Positions 11,472 through 21,507 of a stretch of DNA of 64,000 bases are shown here, one piece after another (the stretch's first letter is position 1; the number at the start of each line of letters is the position of its first letter). Source of the stretch: Terfezia claveryi (taxonomy: Eukaryota > Ascomycota > Pezizomycetes > Pezizales > Pezizaceae); the NCBI GenBank assembly GCA_015179025.1, contig WHUX01000253.1, positions 1-64,000 of the forward strand, given 5' to 3'. A model generated the notes under the pieces. The model was given only the letters and a program-made list of their open reading frames with translations. It ran no database searches and was not told the origin of the DNA. The position numbers and the translations under genes are program-made.

Positions 11472-11646
11472 CTATCCCCCCTTTAGGCTCGGAGCCCCAG
11501 CGACGTAAGGCAAGGCGAAAAACAAACAAACAAGACAGGCGAATAACCAATAACCCATAACACACCCCAACGCCGGACAACCTGACAACAACAGAAACAA
11601 CAATCATAATTCCCACTCCAAATCAACGAAGACAAGACAAAAAATA

Positions 11647-12341
11647 TCATTCAGCTGGGCGAGGCTTGAGAGGGTAACGCTGGTGGAATAGGGTAACCAA
11701 ATCCTGCGCATTCTCCAAGTCCTCTGCGGGTTGCCAGGTAGTCTCCTCGTCCCCTACCCACTTGACCTTATACTGAACTCGCCCATAGCGTTTTCTGGAG
11801 TCCAGTACCTCCTCAACCTCCCACTCCTCTTCACCTGCGATCACCACTGGAGGAGGTGGGGGGTGCTTTTGCCCGGGAAGGGGATCGTCGGCGGCTGGCT
11901 CGATCTCCGAGACATGAACGACCGGATGGCGCTTGATATCCTTGTGAAATCTCAGCCGGTAAGCATGAGTGCCCACAGCTGCTAACACCTCATAGGGCCT
12001 AGGAACTTGTGATCCAACTTACGAGAGGGTCGTTCTGTCCGGAAGTGTCTGCTAGAGAGCCATACCTTGTCTCCTGGTTGGTATTTGGGGGCCGGTAACC
12101 TAGACCCGTTGGCATATTCTACTTACCTGACCTGAGCATAACCCAACTCAGTCTTCAGGGTAGAGTGGAGTTCAGAAATCTGCGTGGTGAACTCCTTGGC
12201 TGGGGCATTCTCCCTGGCCTTGCGCAGAGGTGCTAGGGAGTCTACGAACCGAGGGTGCCAGCCATAATTGGCCAGGAATGGGGACGTTTTCAGCGACTCG
12301 GAGAACTGGTTGTTGGCGGCAAATTCGCAGGTTGCTAGCAA
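11647..12341 (-). pseudogene. A1 integrase C-terminus and chromodomain, broken
   Basis: Two pieces in different frames. 12341-12123 gives the integrase tail (ATCEFAANNQFSESLKTSPF) and stops at a TAA where A2 has CAA. 11988-11647 gives the end of the integrase barrel and a chromodomain: EEWEVEEVLDSRKRYG, YKVKWVGDEETTWQPAEDL. The aromatic cage positions of a Tf1/MAGGY-type chromodomain appear present. Compared with A2, one base is missing in the GPF/YEVL segment near 11995, causing the frame change. A chromodomain tail targets integration to heterochromatin in characterised chromoviruses. Confidence 0.85.
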
Positions 12342-12362
12342 CGAAACCTAGTTGTTCTGCTG

Positions 12363-14789
12363 CTAGCTAACGAAGGCCCGCAGATACTGTTCCATAATCG
12401 CATTCATCCTTTCCGATTGGCCGTCCGTCTGGGGGTAGTAAGCTGTTGACAGACGAACTTTGATCCCCAGAAGTTCGCAGAAGGCTTGCCAGAATTCTGA
12501 GGTAAACTGAGGGCCACGGTCGGACACGATTGATTCAGGGAGGCCATGGTACCGGAATACATTATTGAGGTAGAGGTTAGCTAACTCCGGAGCGGAGCAG
12601 GTATCTCGGCAAGGTATAACATGCCTCATCTTCGTCAACCGATCCACCACCATCAGGATGGCATTGAATCCCGAGTCCTTCGGCAACCCAGTTACAAAGT
12701 CCATGGTCAGGTGTTGCCAGGGCCGATCCGGGATCTCCAGGGGCTTCAAGGTTCCATAGGGGGCATGACGAGTGGGTTTTGCACGCTTGCAGATATAGCA
12801 GTTCCGTATGTACTGTTCTACCTCCTTTCGCTGGTCGATCCATGTGTATTGTCTAGCTAGTAGTTCTAACGTCTTAGCCACTCCAGGGTGACCTGCAGCC
12901 AGGGTATCATGGTGTTCCTTGATCAGCTGCATCTGCAGCTCCCCTTCAGGTATATAGAGCCGATCTAGGTGGTATAGGAGGCCGTCCTGAGTGGTGCACT
13001 CGGCTAGGGAAATCTTGGTGTGACGGCGCGGTCCAGACTCCACTGCGGCGATTATATCCTTAACCAGGTCGTCCTCCGCATATGCCCGTCGTATTCGCAG
13101 AAGGAGATATGTTCCGGGGTTCGCTTCAGCTTTAGCATCAGCCTCAGCAAGGCTATTGGCCGCCAGGTCGAGATTTTCAGGTTTCAGTACCACCTGATTT
13201 TGGTACTTCAGCCTTTCATCCCCCCCTTTAGGGAGATCTCCTGATCTCCTGGTCAGTGCGTCCGGCTTACCACCAGCTTTTCCAGGCCGATACTTGATCT
13301 TGAAGTTGAATCGAGATAAGAACTCCGACCACCTAGCCTGCCGTCGGTTCAGCAGCTTAGTGGTGGTGAAGTACTCAAGATTCTTATGATCGGATAGCAC
13401 CTCGATGATCCCCTTGGCTGACTCTAGGTGTGGCCTCCACTCCTCGAATGCTCGCACAATGGCCATTAACTCCTTATCATAGATCTCGTAATTACACTCC
13501 GCCGGGGAGTGCTTTTTGGAGAAATAGGCCACCGGGTGGAGGACTCCATTGACATACTGGGACAGGATTCCGGCGGAGACATAGTCGGAGGCATCCGTTT
13601 CCACGATACACTCGCTATCGGGATCAAAGTGAGCTAGTATGGGAGCTGAGCAGAAGGCTTCCTTGAGGTTCTGGAAGGCGGATTGGGCTTCTGGACTCCA
13701 GTGGAATCGCCGGTCCTTTTTGGTCAGGGCTGTGAGGGGGGCCACGATCTTGGAATATCTTAGAATGAACCGTCGGTAAAAGTTGGCGAATCCCAGGAAG
13801 GCCTGGACATCCTTGAGATTTGCTGGGATTTCCCATTCCTGAACGGCGGTGACCTTGGCAGGGTCCATTCTAATACCTTCCGTGGTGATGATCAACCCTA
13901 GATACTTAACCTCCTGCACATGGAACTCGCATTTCTCAGGCTTGAGGTACAATCCGGCTTGCTCCAGCTTCTCCAACACTTGACGAACATGGATTTTGTG
14001 CTCTGCCAGGGTATCCGAATAGATCAGGATATCGTCAAGGTAGGCTGTGCAGAACACATCCAGAAAGTCTCGCAGGGTGTCGTTAATAAAGTGCTGGAAA
14101 GAGGCCGGGGCGTTAGTCAACCCAAAAGGCATAACATTATACTCAAAATGGCCATAACGAGTTCGGAAGGCAGTTTTCCACTCCTCCCCTTCGGCGATCC
14201 GTACCAGGTTGTATGCCCCTCTCAAATCCAGTTTGGTGAACCACTTGGCCTTGGAGAGCCTGGCTAATGTCTCCTGGATTAGGGGTAGGGGGTACCTGTT
14301 TTTGACCGTTATTTCGTTCAGGCCACGATAATCAACACACAACCGAAGGGAGCCGTCCGATTTCTTCACGAACAGCACCGGGGCACCCGCTGGTGAGGAG
14401 CTGTGGCGAATGAAGCTCTTGTTGAGGTTTTCTTCCAAGTATTTCTTCAGGGCTTCCAGCTCAACCCGGGACATTCCATAGAGAGGCCCATAGGGGGGGG
14501 TTTTACCTTCTACCAGTGGGATAGTGTGGTCGTATGGTCGGTGTGGTGCGAGTTTCTCTGCGGCCTTTTCCGAGAACAGATCAATGAACTCGTGATATTC
14601 ATCCGGGACCATAGCCTTCCACTCCTCCTTAGGCCGCATCTTGTTGATTTCCAGGTTAACCTCGTGTATAGATAGGGCATGAGCCTTCAGCTTGTGCCTC
14701 CTGGTGAGGTAAGCGAAAGCCCCTGCCCCGATAAAGCTAACGTTCAGGGGTTTTGGGGTCGCCAGGGGAACAGGGGGACAGGGGTAACC
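12363..14789 (-). CDS. pol: A1 pol: reverse transcriptase, RNase H, integrase
   Basis: Long open frame of about 800 meaningful codons. [44 protein letters not shown] and the catalytic [10 protein letters not shown] (14042-14031). RNase [32 protein letters not shown] and an ALTRR end. Integrase: HHCC finger (EHHDTLAAGHPG ... CYICKRAKPT), then D,D35E residues in TMDFVTGLP, VSDRGPQFTS and YPQTDGQSERMN. The frame ends at a TAG in AFVS*, where A2 has AFVDYQQNNW; a second TAG replaces that W. Upstream codons of the same open frame (to 15065) are out of frame with protease and not meaningful. Functional integrase is unlikely because of these stops. Confidence 0.9.
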   Translation of the reverse strand, partial: GYPCPPVPLATPKPLNVSFIGAGAFAYLTRRHKLKAHALSIHEVNLEINKMRPKEEWKAMVPDEYHEFIDLFSEKAAEKLAPHRPYDHTIPLVEGKTPPYGPLYGMSRVELEALKKYLEENLNKSFIRHSSSPAGAPVLFVKKSDGSLRLCVDYRGLNEITVKNRYPLPLIQETLARLSKAKWFTKLDLRGAYNLVRIAEGEEWKTAFRTRYGHFEYNVMPFGLTNAPASFQHFINDTLRDFLDVFCTAYLDDILIYSDTLAEHKIHVRQVLEKLEQAGLYLKPEKCEFHVQEVKYLGLIITTEGIRMDPAKVTAVQEWEIPANLKDVQAFLGFANFYRRFILRYSKIVAPLTALTKKDRRFHWSPEAQSAFQNLKEAFCSAPILAHFDPDSECIVETDASDYVSAGILSQYVNGVLHPVAYFSKKHSPAECNYEIYDKELMAIVRAFEEWRPHLESAKGIIEVLSDHKNLEYFTTTKLLNRRQARWSEFLSRFNFKIKYRPGKAGGKPDALTRRSGDLPKGGDERLKYQNQVVLKPENLDLAANSLAEADAKAEANPGTYLLLRIRRAYAEDDLVKDIIAAVESGPRRHTKISLAECTTQDGLLYHLDRLYIPEGELQMQLIKEHHDTLAAGHPGVAKTLELLARQYTWIDQRKEVEQYIRNCYICKRAKPTRHAPYGTLKPLEIPDRPWQHLTMDFVTGLPKDSGFNAILMVVDRLTKMRHVIPCRDTCSAPELANLYLNNVFRYHGLPESIVSDRGPQFTSEFWQAFCELLGIKVRLSTAYYPQTDGQSERMNAIMEQYLRAFVS

Positions 14790-15396
14790 GGGGAGTGGAC
14801 AGCATTGATGTGCGCGGGCTGGTGTACCACCTGGGCTGGGTGGATTATCGGGGGTGGTAATGCGCATAGCCCCGTGATGGTGATTTTTGGACCTCCACAG
14901 TTTTTTCTGCAATAATGGCTGTTGAATTGCAAGGTGTACGAGCCGAAGCTGACTGACACATCGTGCATTCTGAGCCAGGGGATCCCAAGCACAATTGGAT
15001 ATTTTAGTTTGGTCACAAACATTGGGAGGTCCTCCGAATGGTCTCCAATGGCACTGGGCAGACATGCGAGGTCGGTAATAGCCCCAGAAGAGATGGGGCG
15101 GCCATCAATGACGTCGAGAAGGCGGGGGGTTTTTAACTTCGAGGTTGGTATGGAATTTTTACTGACGAAGGCCTGATCAATGAATGCAATTCCCGAAGCA
15201 CCACAATCGATGAGAGCTGATGTTACCACTGTTTTACCATTGAATTTAACAGTTATTGATACTACAAAATGCTCGCCAAACAAGCGAGATTCATCAACAG
15301 ACATAGGTGCAGGCAAAGAAAACGCAGACAAAGATAAATGGCCCTGGGCAGGTCCCTTGCTAGTGTCAGTAACTAGGCAAGGGACTCCCCTTTTCC
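14744..15396 (-). CDS. A1 aspartic protease, pol N-terminus
   Basis: Retroviral-type protease with active-site motif ALIDCGASGIAFID, i.e. D-C-G-A rather than the usual D-T/S-G-A. A flap and C-terminal segment follow (KYPIVLGIPWLRMHDVSVS). The frame is -1 relative to gag and open from the gag overlap through residue M at ~15304. There is no ATG near its beginning, which suggests expression by frameshifting from gag. It runs into a proline-rich linker (PVTPVPLFP) and ends out of frame with RT at ~14744-14790. In A2 and GypB this linker is in one frame with RT, so A1 has a frame lesion here. Confidence 0.8.
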
Positions 15397-15397
15397 C
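15352..15397 (-). promoter_or_regulatory. candidate -1 frameshift signal at gag/pol boundary
   Basis: On the minus strand the gag frame reads TCG GGA AAA, giving heptamer G GGA AAA (15397-15391), which fits X XXY YYZ. A 5-nt spacer follows, then a perfect 9-bp inverted repeat GTCCCTTGC / GCAAGGGAC (15385-15377 and 15360-15352) with a 16-nt loop containing the gag stop TAG (15375-15373). Pol is in the -1 frame. The hairpin with the same loop length is present in A2 (52704-52735, 8 bp) and GypB (21495-21528, 7 bp); the heptamer is GAGAAAA in A2 and AGAAAAA in GypB, each explained by G to A changes. Inferred, not tested. Confidence 0.6.
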
Positions 15398-16503
15398 GAT
15401 TCTTCAACCTCTTCAATCCTTGATTCGGATATGGCGTGGGCGGCCATCGATCGGTTTTTGCGGAGGGGACATGCCGCGATAAAATGGTCCCCCTTTCCGC
15501 ATGCAATGCACAAACCCTGAGTGCGGCGACAGTCCCTTTCCTCCTGGGTAAGACGAGGTCTACCTACTGACAGGTCCATGGGGGCAGCCCCACCCGCTAC
15601 CAGGGAGGGGTGTGCAGGCTTGTTGACCGGTGTGGGTTGTTGTTGGGTGCGTGCTATCGGGAAGGGGGTACGGGGAGTCGAGGTTGGGAGTGTCTTTTGG
15701 GGGGCTCTTAGTGCCGCTGTCTGCTGTTCCACCCAGCTAGCTTGCTCAATAAGTTCCTCCAGGGTCTTGGTCGGTGGGCAGTAGACCAGAGCCTTTTTCA
15801 GCTCGAAGGTAAGCCCGTCTTTGAACTGGTCGAGCTTGGCTTCGTCATTCCAATTGAGCTCTGCTGCTAGCCTGAAGAACTCAGCGACATAGGTTGACAG
15901 TTCGTTGTGTTTTTGCTTGAGGTCTCGCAGGGCCCTGCTGGCGGTTCCTTTAGGATCCGGGTCCCCGAAGGCTCGGTCCAAGATTGCTATTAGTGCCGGG
16001 ATGTCTACCAGATCAATCCCCGTTGCTTTGACGAAGGGCTGTACCTGGTCCATGGCCTTACCCTCCAGGAGGCCATAGACGTATGAGAGCTGGTGGTGGA
16101 CAGTGGGGAACTTCGCCGAGTCCTCAGAGAGTTTTATTTGTACAGAGTTCTTCCATGCTCGTAACCGGCCCCGGTCCCCATTAAACTTGGGCGGGGTTGG
16201 TAGGTCTTGTGTTTTCTGGTTCTTTGGACCGTCGGCCAGGTCCAAGGCACGAGTCAGTCTCCGGATGGTTATCCTGTCCTCTGCTGCATCTTCTCGAAGG
16301 AGGGTTATTTCGTCTTCGGCTTCTCGGATTCGCTTTTCGGCTTTTTGAAGGTCCGCTCCTTGTTGTTCGCCAATGGCATAAGTCTCTGTAAATATTTCGA
16401 TCACAGTTCTTCGGTATGCTAATAGTTCTGTCAGGTCTGATGGAATCGGAGTCGCCCTCCAGGCTGCGAATCTATCGGTGGGTAGTGGAATATTCGCGGA
16501 CAT
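15373..16503 (-). CDS. gag: A1 gag, capsid and nucleocapsid
   Basis: 376 codons from ATG at 16503 (MSANIPLPTDRFAAW), chosen because upstream codons of the frame lie in the LTR and because A2 and GypB start at the same place. N-terminal charged coiled coil (residues ~50-95, LQKAEKRIREAEDEITLL), capsid core (PKFNGDRGRLRAWKNSVQ ... LSYVYGLLEGKA ... STYVAEFFRLAAEL) and one CCHC knuckle near the C-terminus, CIACGKGDHFIAAC. It stops at TAG 15375-15373, just past the candidate frameshift heptamer. It is intact here, unlike pol. Confidence 0.9.
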   Translation of the reverse strand: MSANIPLPTDRFAAWRATPIPSDLTELLAYRRTVIEIFTETYAIGEQQGADLQKAEKRIREAEDEITLLREDAAEDRITIRRLTRALDLADGPKNQKTQDLPTPPKFNGDRGRLRAWKNSVQIKLSEDSAKFPTVHHQLSYVYGLLEGKAMDQVQPFVKATGIDLVDIPALIAILDRAFGDPDPKGTASRALRDLKQKHNELSTYVAEFFRLAAELNWNDEAKLDQFKDGLTFELKKALVYCPPTKTLEELIEQASWVEQQTAALRAPQKTLPTSTPRTPFPIARTQQQPTPVNKPAHPSLVAGGAAPMDLSVGRPRLTQEERDCRRTQGLCIACGKGDHFIAACPLRKNRSMAAHAISESRIEEVEESGKGESLA

Positions 16504-16534
16504 TGTACCGGTTGGTCTGAAAGATCCAACGTAG

Positions 16535-17097
16535 TGTAACGAGGGCTCTGGGGGACAAGGCGACCAAGGGGTACGCCGGGGAAGTGGCAAGGGGTAATCG
16601 CACATGTAGGAGCGCTACGTGTGTGATCGAGGGAAAGGCTAGTGTAAGACACACGTAGGAACGCTACGTGTGTGACCAGGGGAAGAATGAGACGGGGGCA
16701 AGGGCAGGAGGCAAGAGGCAAGAGGCAAGAGGCAAGAGGCAAGAGGCAAGAGGCAAGAGACACGCGGAGGCAGTTGCCGCGTGTGTCAAGGGAGGCAGCT
16801 GTACTGCAGAGTTGTTTGTTCGAGACAAGGATGTGCACAAGGGAGGTGCACAAGTGCTGGGGGAAGCAAGGTCCTGTATTGGGTATACAAGACGTGGGAT
16901 GGGGATCCAACGAGAGGGCGGAGAGAGCAAGCTATATATACAGGCTTCCTTCCTGGCCAAGGCCACCGGAAGGAATAAGGTTCCCGAGACCCCTTATCTC
17001 GGGAACAGAGATAACAACGATATCAATCAACAATAATGAGAGTCGGACAGAATCCCATCTAACTCTCAAACCTGGCTAGGAAAGGACGGTTGTGACA
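16535..17097 (-). repeat. A1 5' LTR
   Basis: 563 bp, ~98 percent identical by eye to 10909-11471. Followed on plus by ACTTA (17098-17102). On the coding strand the LTR is followed by CTACGTTGGATCTTTC, which A2 shares and which may contain the primer binding site. Confidence 0.93.
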
Positions 17098-17102
17098 ACT
17101 TA

Positions 17103-17719
17103 CTTATATAAGAAAACCTGAACTCTTTTTAGCTAGCTTTACAGATGTAGATTAGGCAAATAATAAAGATAACAGAAAATCAATTTCAGATAATATCTTT
17201 TAACTTGCTAATAATACTTTTAGCTAGCGCTTAAGGAAGCAAACTTATATCTCTACTTTAACAGTTGAAGCTGAATATATTTTGTTATCTTTAGTAGCTA
17301 AATAGGAACTATAGTTTCAAAGAGCTTAAAAAAAACTTGGATATTCCTTTATACTTACTATACTTAGCACAGATTGAGATGAAGCAGTAGATCTGACTAA
17401 AAACCCTTGTATAAGCGATCGGAGTAAGTACATTGATGTAGCTTACTATCATATTCATGATCTTGTCAAAACTGGCAAAATCATAGTCTTATATATTCCT
17501 AGCTTACTGAATCTAGCAGATATTTATACCAAAGTCATACCTGGACCACAATTCTTCTAGTTGCAGGAAGATATTTTAAAAACTAAATAATTTATAATAG
17601 TACCCTTTTCCTATATATGAAAATCTTTTTTTCCACAAGGTTTTTTCTTCATATATAGGTTTTTAATAAGACTGCTAAATTATTTACTAACTATTCATGC
17701 TGTAATTAGTGAAAAGAGG
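17103..17719 (+). pseudogene. copia RNase H and pol C-terminus remnant
   Basis: Continuation of the copia after A1: ELFLASFTDVD*AN, then LTVEAEYILLSLVAK*EL (the STxEAEYxAL motif of copia RNase H), and the terminal HIHDLVKTGKIIVLYIP / LADIYTKVIPGPQF, which matches the copia C-terminal ADILTKxL region. Stops are mostly TAG at tryptophan and glutamine codons. A polypurine tract follows and then the LTR. Confidence 0.85.
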
Positions 17720-18348
17720 TATTAAAAAATATGTTCAAAAGCTCTCTCTTATACTACAAATTACATATACTTATATTATTCATACCTAATTATATTCCAC
17801 TATATGTTTAATCCTGTGCTTAATACTTATATAGATTAAGTATTTTTATATGCTTTTAACATGCATAACTTTATTGTTAGTTAAGTTATTCATACTCTAA
17901 TAACTCTATTTTAGCTCTATTTCATATACTTATAATACATATCAAACTATATTCTGAGTTACACTTTTATCAAACTTTATTATTACAAACTTAAATATGT
18001 TAAGTATGTTGTAATTATATAAAATTCATTTACTATACTTTGGCTAATACTGTAGCTTGCTAGAATCATATATATATAGGAGGGGAATTCCCTTCTTTTA
18101 GATATTATTAGCTTATATATCAATCTTATTCACTTATACATTTTATAATATATTCTCCTATGTATTCTATATTTCTAGTGCACGCTCTATATCATCCTCT
18201 TTAAGATCTACAATATCTTCTATATTCTCTAGAATATCCTCTACCAGCCTATTAGATCTATTTTCAAGGTTCTCCTTTATTGGATACTTAGTTGAATTAC
18301 TACTGCCTATTAGATATAGTATATATCTTATATACCTGTATTTAAATA
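17720..18348 (+). repeat. copia 3' LTR
   Basis: 629 bp, starts TATTAAAAAATATG directly after the purine tract aaaagagg. Pairs with 1791-2417. Confidence 0.85.
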
Positions 18349-19079
18349 CATATAACTCACAGTTTTCTATTCATGGGGTTATGTATAGTTGAAAATTATT
18401 TTCAATATATATTAGATTTTATTAAGTAAATTCTGCTAGAAATATAATTAAATAACTTTAGGTATTGTCAGATAGTATTTGATAGTATTGGGAATTGGTA
18501 ATGTATTAGGATAGAATTTAGTTGACTCACCTAAGTATTTTTTAATGGGATAAATAAGTTATAAGCAAAGTACATATAATATGTATACATAGGAATAATT
18601 TTAACATTTAAGTTAGTAACTTAGAATAGTGAGTGCAGATAGCAACTGCATTAATAAAGGTATTAATGGCATAATACTTAGAAAGAAATTCTAAGGTAAT
18701 AGCTAGGCTAATATTTTATAAAATATTTTTATTATAATAATATCTATGAATACTATATAATATAAATAATACAAGTAGTTCTAGTTCAATTTATTCTATC
18801 TTGAGTGAGTATTCAAAAGCAAGAGCACCCTAAGTATATGAAGCCTACAAAGTTCTAAGTCTTAGATTAACTTTATATTTAAACAATATAGGATTTATTT
18901 TGTATTATGAAATAAGATTCGTCATAAGGAACTATAGTTGAAGTGAACTTTACTGCTATAGAATTAATATTTTGTGTTGCAGAATAAATATTGTTGTAGC
19001 AGGAAATTATAGCCATCCTAATAGTTAAAAGAGTACTATAGTTAATAGAACCTCCATAATATTGACTAGGCTTGAATAT
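18349..19079. other. AT-rich spacer, no gene recognised
   Basis: Between the copia LTR and the gypsy C remnant. Frames are closed. The part nearest 19079 may be the post-RNase H region of gypsy C (a short minus-strand reading FTSTIVPYDESYFIIQNK near 18950-18890), but I cannot align it to integrase. Confidence 0.4.
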
Positions 19080-19510
19080 TTAAGTTATATAATCCTGCTT
19101 CTCTTCCCCTCTTTCAAGGTTAGGATCTACCTTATGAGAAAGTGCATTTGCCTTACTATTCTTATTACCTGGGAGGTAAATGATTCTAAAATTGAACAGG
19201 CTTAGTATTTCCACTCATCTGACCTACCTTCAATTGAGTATCTTAGTAGAATTGAAGTACTCAATGTTCTTATAATCTATATATATAATTATCTCCTATA
19301 GGGTACCTATAAGAAAATATCTTCATTTAAGGAAACAATTGACAATTATGACTATCTCTTTATCATGGATATTGTAATTAAGTTCTGCTAAGATAAAGTG
19401 TTTTAAATAGTATGCTACTGGTACCTAATGACTATTTAATACTTTTTAGGATAGAATACTAGTTTTTTCTAGATTAGAGATATCTGTCTTTATCATTTTT
19501 CGTCCTTCTG
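19080..19510 (-). pseudogene. gypsy C RNase H remnant (downstream part)
   Basis: Minus-strand translation gives RNase H in order: KTDISN near the GypB junction, VPVAYYLKHFILAELNYNIH, DKEIVIIVNCFLK, YIDYKNIEYF, then RWVEILSLFNFRIIYLPGNK with NSKANALS, which matches the gypsy RNase H ending FxxxYxPGKxNxxADALSR. Stops are abundant. The upstream part of the same domain lies at 26261-26361, separated by GypB. It differs clearly from families A and D in sequence. Confidence 0.8.
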
Positions 19511-20327
19511 TGTAACAACCATCTTCCTCTGGCCTTTAAGTTGTGATTGTCTAGCGTTCTTTATTGTCATTATCGTCGGAAAGTCTATTATATCACTATC
19601 ATCAGCAAGAAAAAAGTGGCATCGGGATGCCAGGTGGTGTCTCTAAGAGACTGGGTTGTCTCTGGTGTCTTTTATGTCTTTTATGTCTCTTAAGTGTCTC
19701 TTGAGTGTCTCCTATGTGTCTTCCAGTATCTCCTAGTGTCTCCAGAAGACACTGGGAGACATTCTACCAATCATGGAGAAACACCTTGTCTCTAGTAGCA
19801 ATACTGTCTCTAGAGACACTAGAGACAAACTATTTTCTTTCTTGATGATGTATATATAGCCCCCGGCTCTCGCACTCTTGTTGGATCCCCATCTAACGTC
19901 TTATATACCTAATACAGGACCTTGCTTCTTCTAGCGCTTATACACCTCCCTTGTGTACATCCTTGTCTCGTACAAACAACTCTGCAGCATAGCTGCCTCC
20001 CTCCAACATATGTGACAACCACTTCCACGTGTCTCTTATCCTTGCCTCTTGCCTCCAGCCCTTACCCCATTCTAGCCTTCCCCTGATCATACAAGTAGCG
20101 TTCCTACATGTGTCTTGCCCTAGCCCCTGCCTTCTAAACATCCTGCCCCCCGTAATATTGTTCATGACATCCATGACAGGTATCTATAACAGGTGTCCAT
20201 AACAGGTGTCTGTGACAAGCCTAGTTTTCCTAGTCACACACATAGCGCTCCTACGTATGTCTTATCTTGTTCCTGTCCTCGCCCCGGCATACCCCTTGGT
20301 CGTCTTGTCCCCAAAGCCTCCGTTACA
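19511..20327 (+). repeat. GypB 5' LTR with MITE inside
   Basis: TGTAACAACC...CCGTTACA. Removing the MITE and its duplication leaves about 567 bp, matching the 564-bp right LTR. The right LTR near 25784 preserves the empty site. Confidence 0.9.
19600..19847 (-). mobile_element. MITE copy 3 in GypB 5' LTR
   Basis: 248 bp, begins CATCAGCAAGAAAAAAGTGG and ends TTTCTTGATG. The flanking dinucleotide is AT on both sides (19598-19599, 19848-19849) in this alignment, against TA for the other three copies. This may reflect later mutation or a shift of one base at the ends. Same orientation as copy 2. Confidence 0.85.
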
Positions 20328-20358
20328 CTATGTTAAATTGCTCTGACTAATCTGTACA

Positions 20359-21507
20359 ATGTCTGAACCAATCCTGTTACCTACTGACAGGTTCCAAGTA
20401 TGGAGGGAAACCCTAATACCCTTAGACCCAGCCCAGCTATTGGAATACTGCTGAATGGCCATCGATATCTTCACCGCCACCTACAAAATTGGTGAAAAGT
20501 AAGGAGCGGAGCTCCAGAACACTAAATGAAGGCTGAAAGAAGCTGAAGATGAAATCCTCCTTCTCCGAGAGGACCTTGCAGATAACTGAGTAACTATTCG
20601 CAATCTCAACCATGCCCTTGCCACCACAACCCCACAGGCACCTGCGACCCCCATGCCCACCAAAACCCATGACCTTCCCACCGCACCCAAATTTAATGGC
20701 GAACAGGCCTGCTACAAGGCCTGGAAAAACTCCATCAATATTAAGCTCAACGGAGATGCCACTAAGTTTCCAACCACCTAGCACAAACTTGCATACGTTT
20801 ACGGCCTGCTCGAGAGTAAGGCTCTGGACCAAGTCTAGCCCTATGTGTTGGAAATAGGGGTTAATCTAGTGGATGTTTCTGCCCTATTCGTTATCCTTGA
20901 CTGGGCATTTGGGGACCCAGATCTAGAGGGAATAGCTACCCGAGCCCTCCAGGCACTTCGATAAAAAAATACTAACCTCGCCACTTATGTGGCTGAATTC
21001 TCTAAGTTGGCTACTAAAGTCGACTGGAATGATAAGGTGAAATTGGAGCAATTCCAGGAAGGCTTCTCCGTGGAGTTGAGATAAGCCCTCATCAACTTCC
21101 CTAATGTTACCACTCTAGAGGAACTGATTGACCAGGCTAGTCGATTAGAACAGAAAATGGGCAGGTTCAAAAACAGCCTAAAGGCCTCCCCAGCTATGAC
21201 TGTAGCCTTGGGCCCCTGCACTCCCTTTCCAAATGCCCGCCTCCAGCTACCTGCCAACATACCAGCTCACCCCTCACTAGTGGCTGGCAGACTTGCCCCT
21301 ATAGACCTATCTGTTGGCAGACCCTGCCTGACCTAAGAAGAGAGAGAACGCTGACGTACGAATAGGTTGTGTATCGCCTATGAAAAGGTTGATCACTTCG
21401 TCAAGGCTTGCCCTCTCTGTAGGAATTGCTCCTTAATAGCCCATGCGATATCCAAAGCCAAGATTGTAGAGCTCAAGGAGTCAGAAAAAGGGACGTCCCT
21501 TGATTAG
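20359..21507 (+). pseudogene. GypB gag
   Basis: Same length as A1 gag (382 codons plus stop) from ATG 20359 (MSEPILLPTDRFQVW) to TAG 21505-21507. Internal stops occur at Q/W/R positions. The knuckle reads CIAYEKVDHFVKAC, with the second cysteine replaced by tyrosine (TGT to TAT). The frameshift-type hairpin is still visible at 21495-21528. Confidence 0.85.

Larger units (their letters stand above)
10909..17097 (-). mobile_element. Ty3/gypsy chromovirus A1, recent insertion
   Basis: Complete element on the minus strand bounded by 563-bp LTRs and the perfect duplication ACTTA (10904-10908, 17098-17102). It carries gag, protease, RT, RNase H, integrase and a C-terminal chromodomain, which places it among the chromoviruses. 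It sits inside copia RT/RNase H; removing it and one TSD restores the copia reading (GTRDKVL then YKK). The LTRs differ at only about ten positions by eye, so the insertion is young. It has mild RIP-like damage (TGG to TAG, CAA to TAA) and two frame changes. Confidence 0.95.
1791..18348 (+). mobile_element. Ty1/copia retrotransposon, decayed, with nested insertions
   Basis: Two direct repeats of 627-629 bp (1791-2417, 17720-18348) bound a plus-strand series in Ty1/copia order: zinc knuckle, GAG-pre-integrase region, integrase, reverse transcriptase and RNase H. Integrase before RT is diagnostic of copia. The coding remnants are collinear across several insertions: a GC-rich segment, a MITE, the 5753-9442 block and the gypsy element A1. 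A purine tract (aaaagagg) precedes the right LTR. Flanking pentamers are CTTAT (1786-1790) and CATAT (18349-18353), a 4/5 match. Many TAG/TAA codons show it is dead. Confidence 0.85.

Noticed and set aside
14790..15065. Treating the full 900-codon frame as one pol protein from its first ATG
   Set aside because: The first ~90 codons overlap the protease in another frame and match nothing. The real RT part starts at the linker.
13020..15784. Several 70-115 codon plus-strand frames across A1
   Set aside because: All are antisense to the strong gag/pol frames of A1 and carry no recognisable motif.
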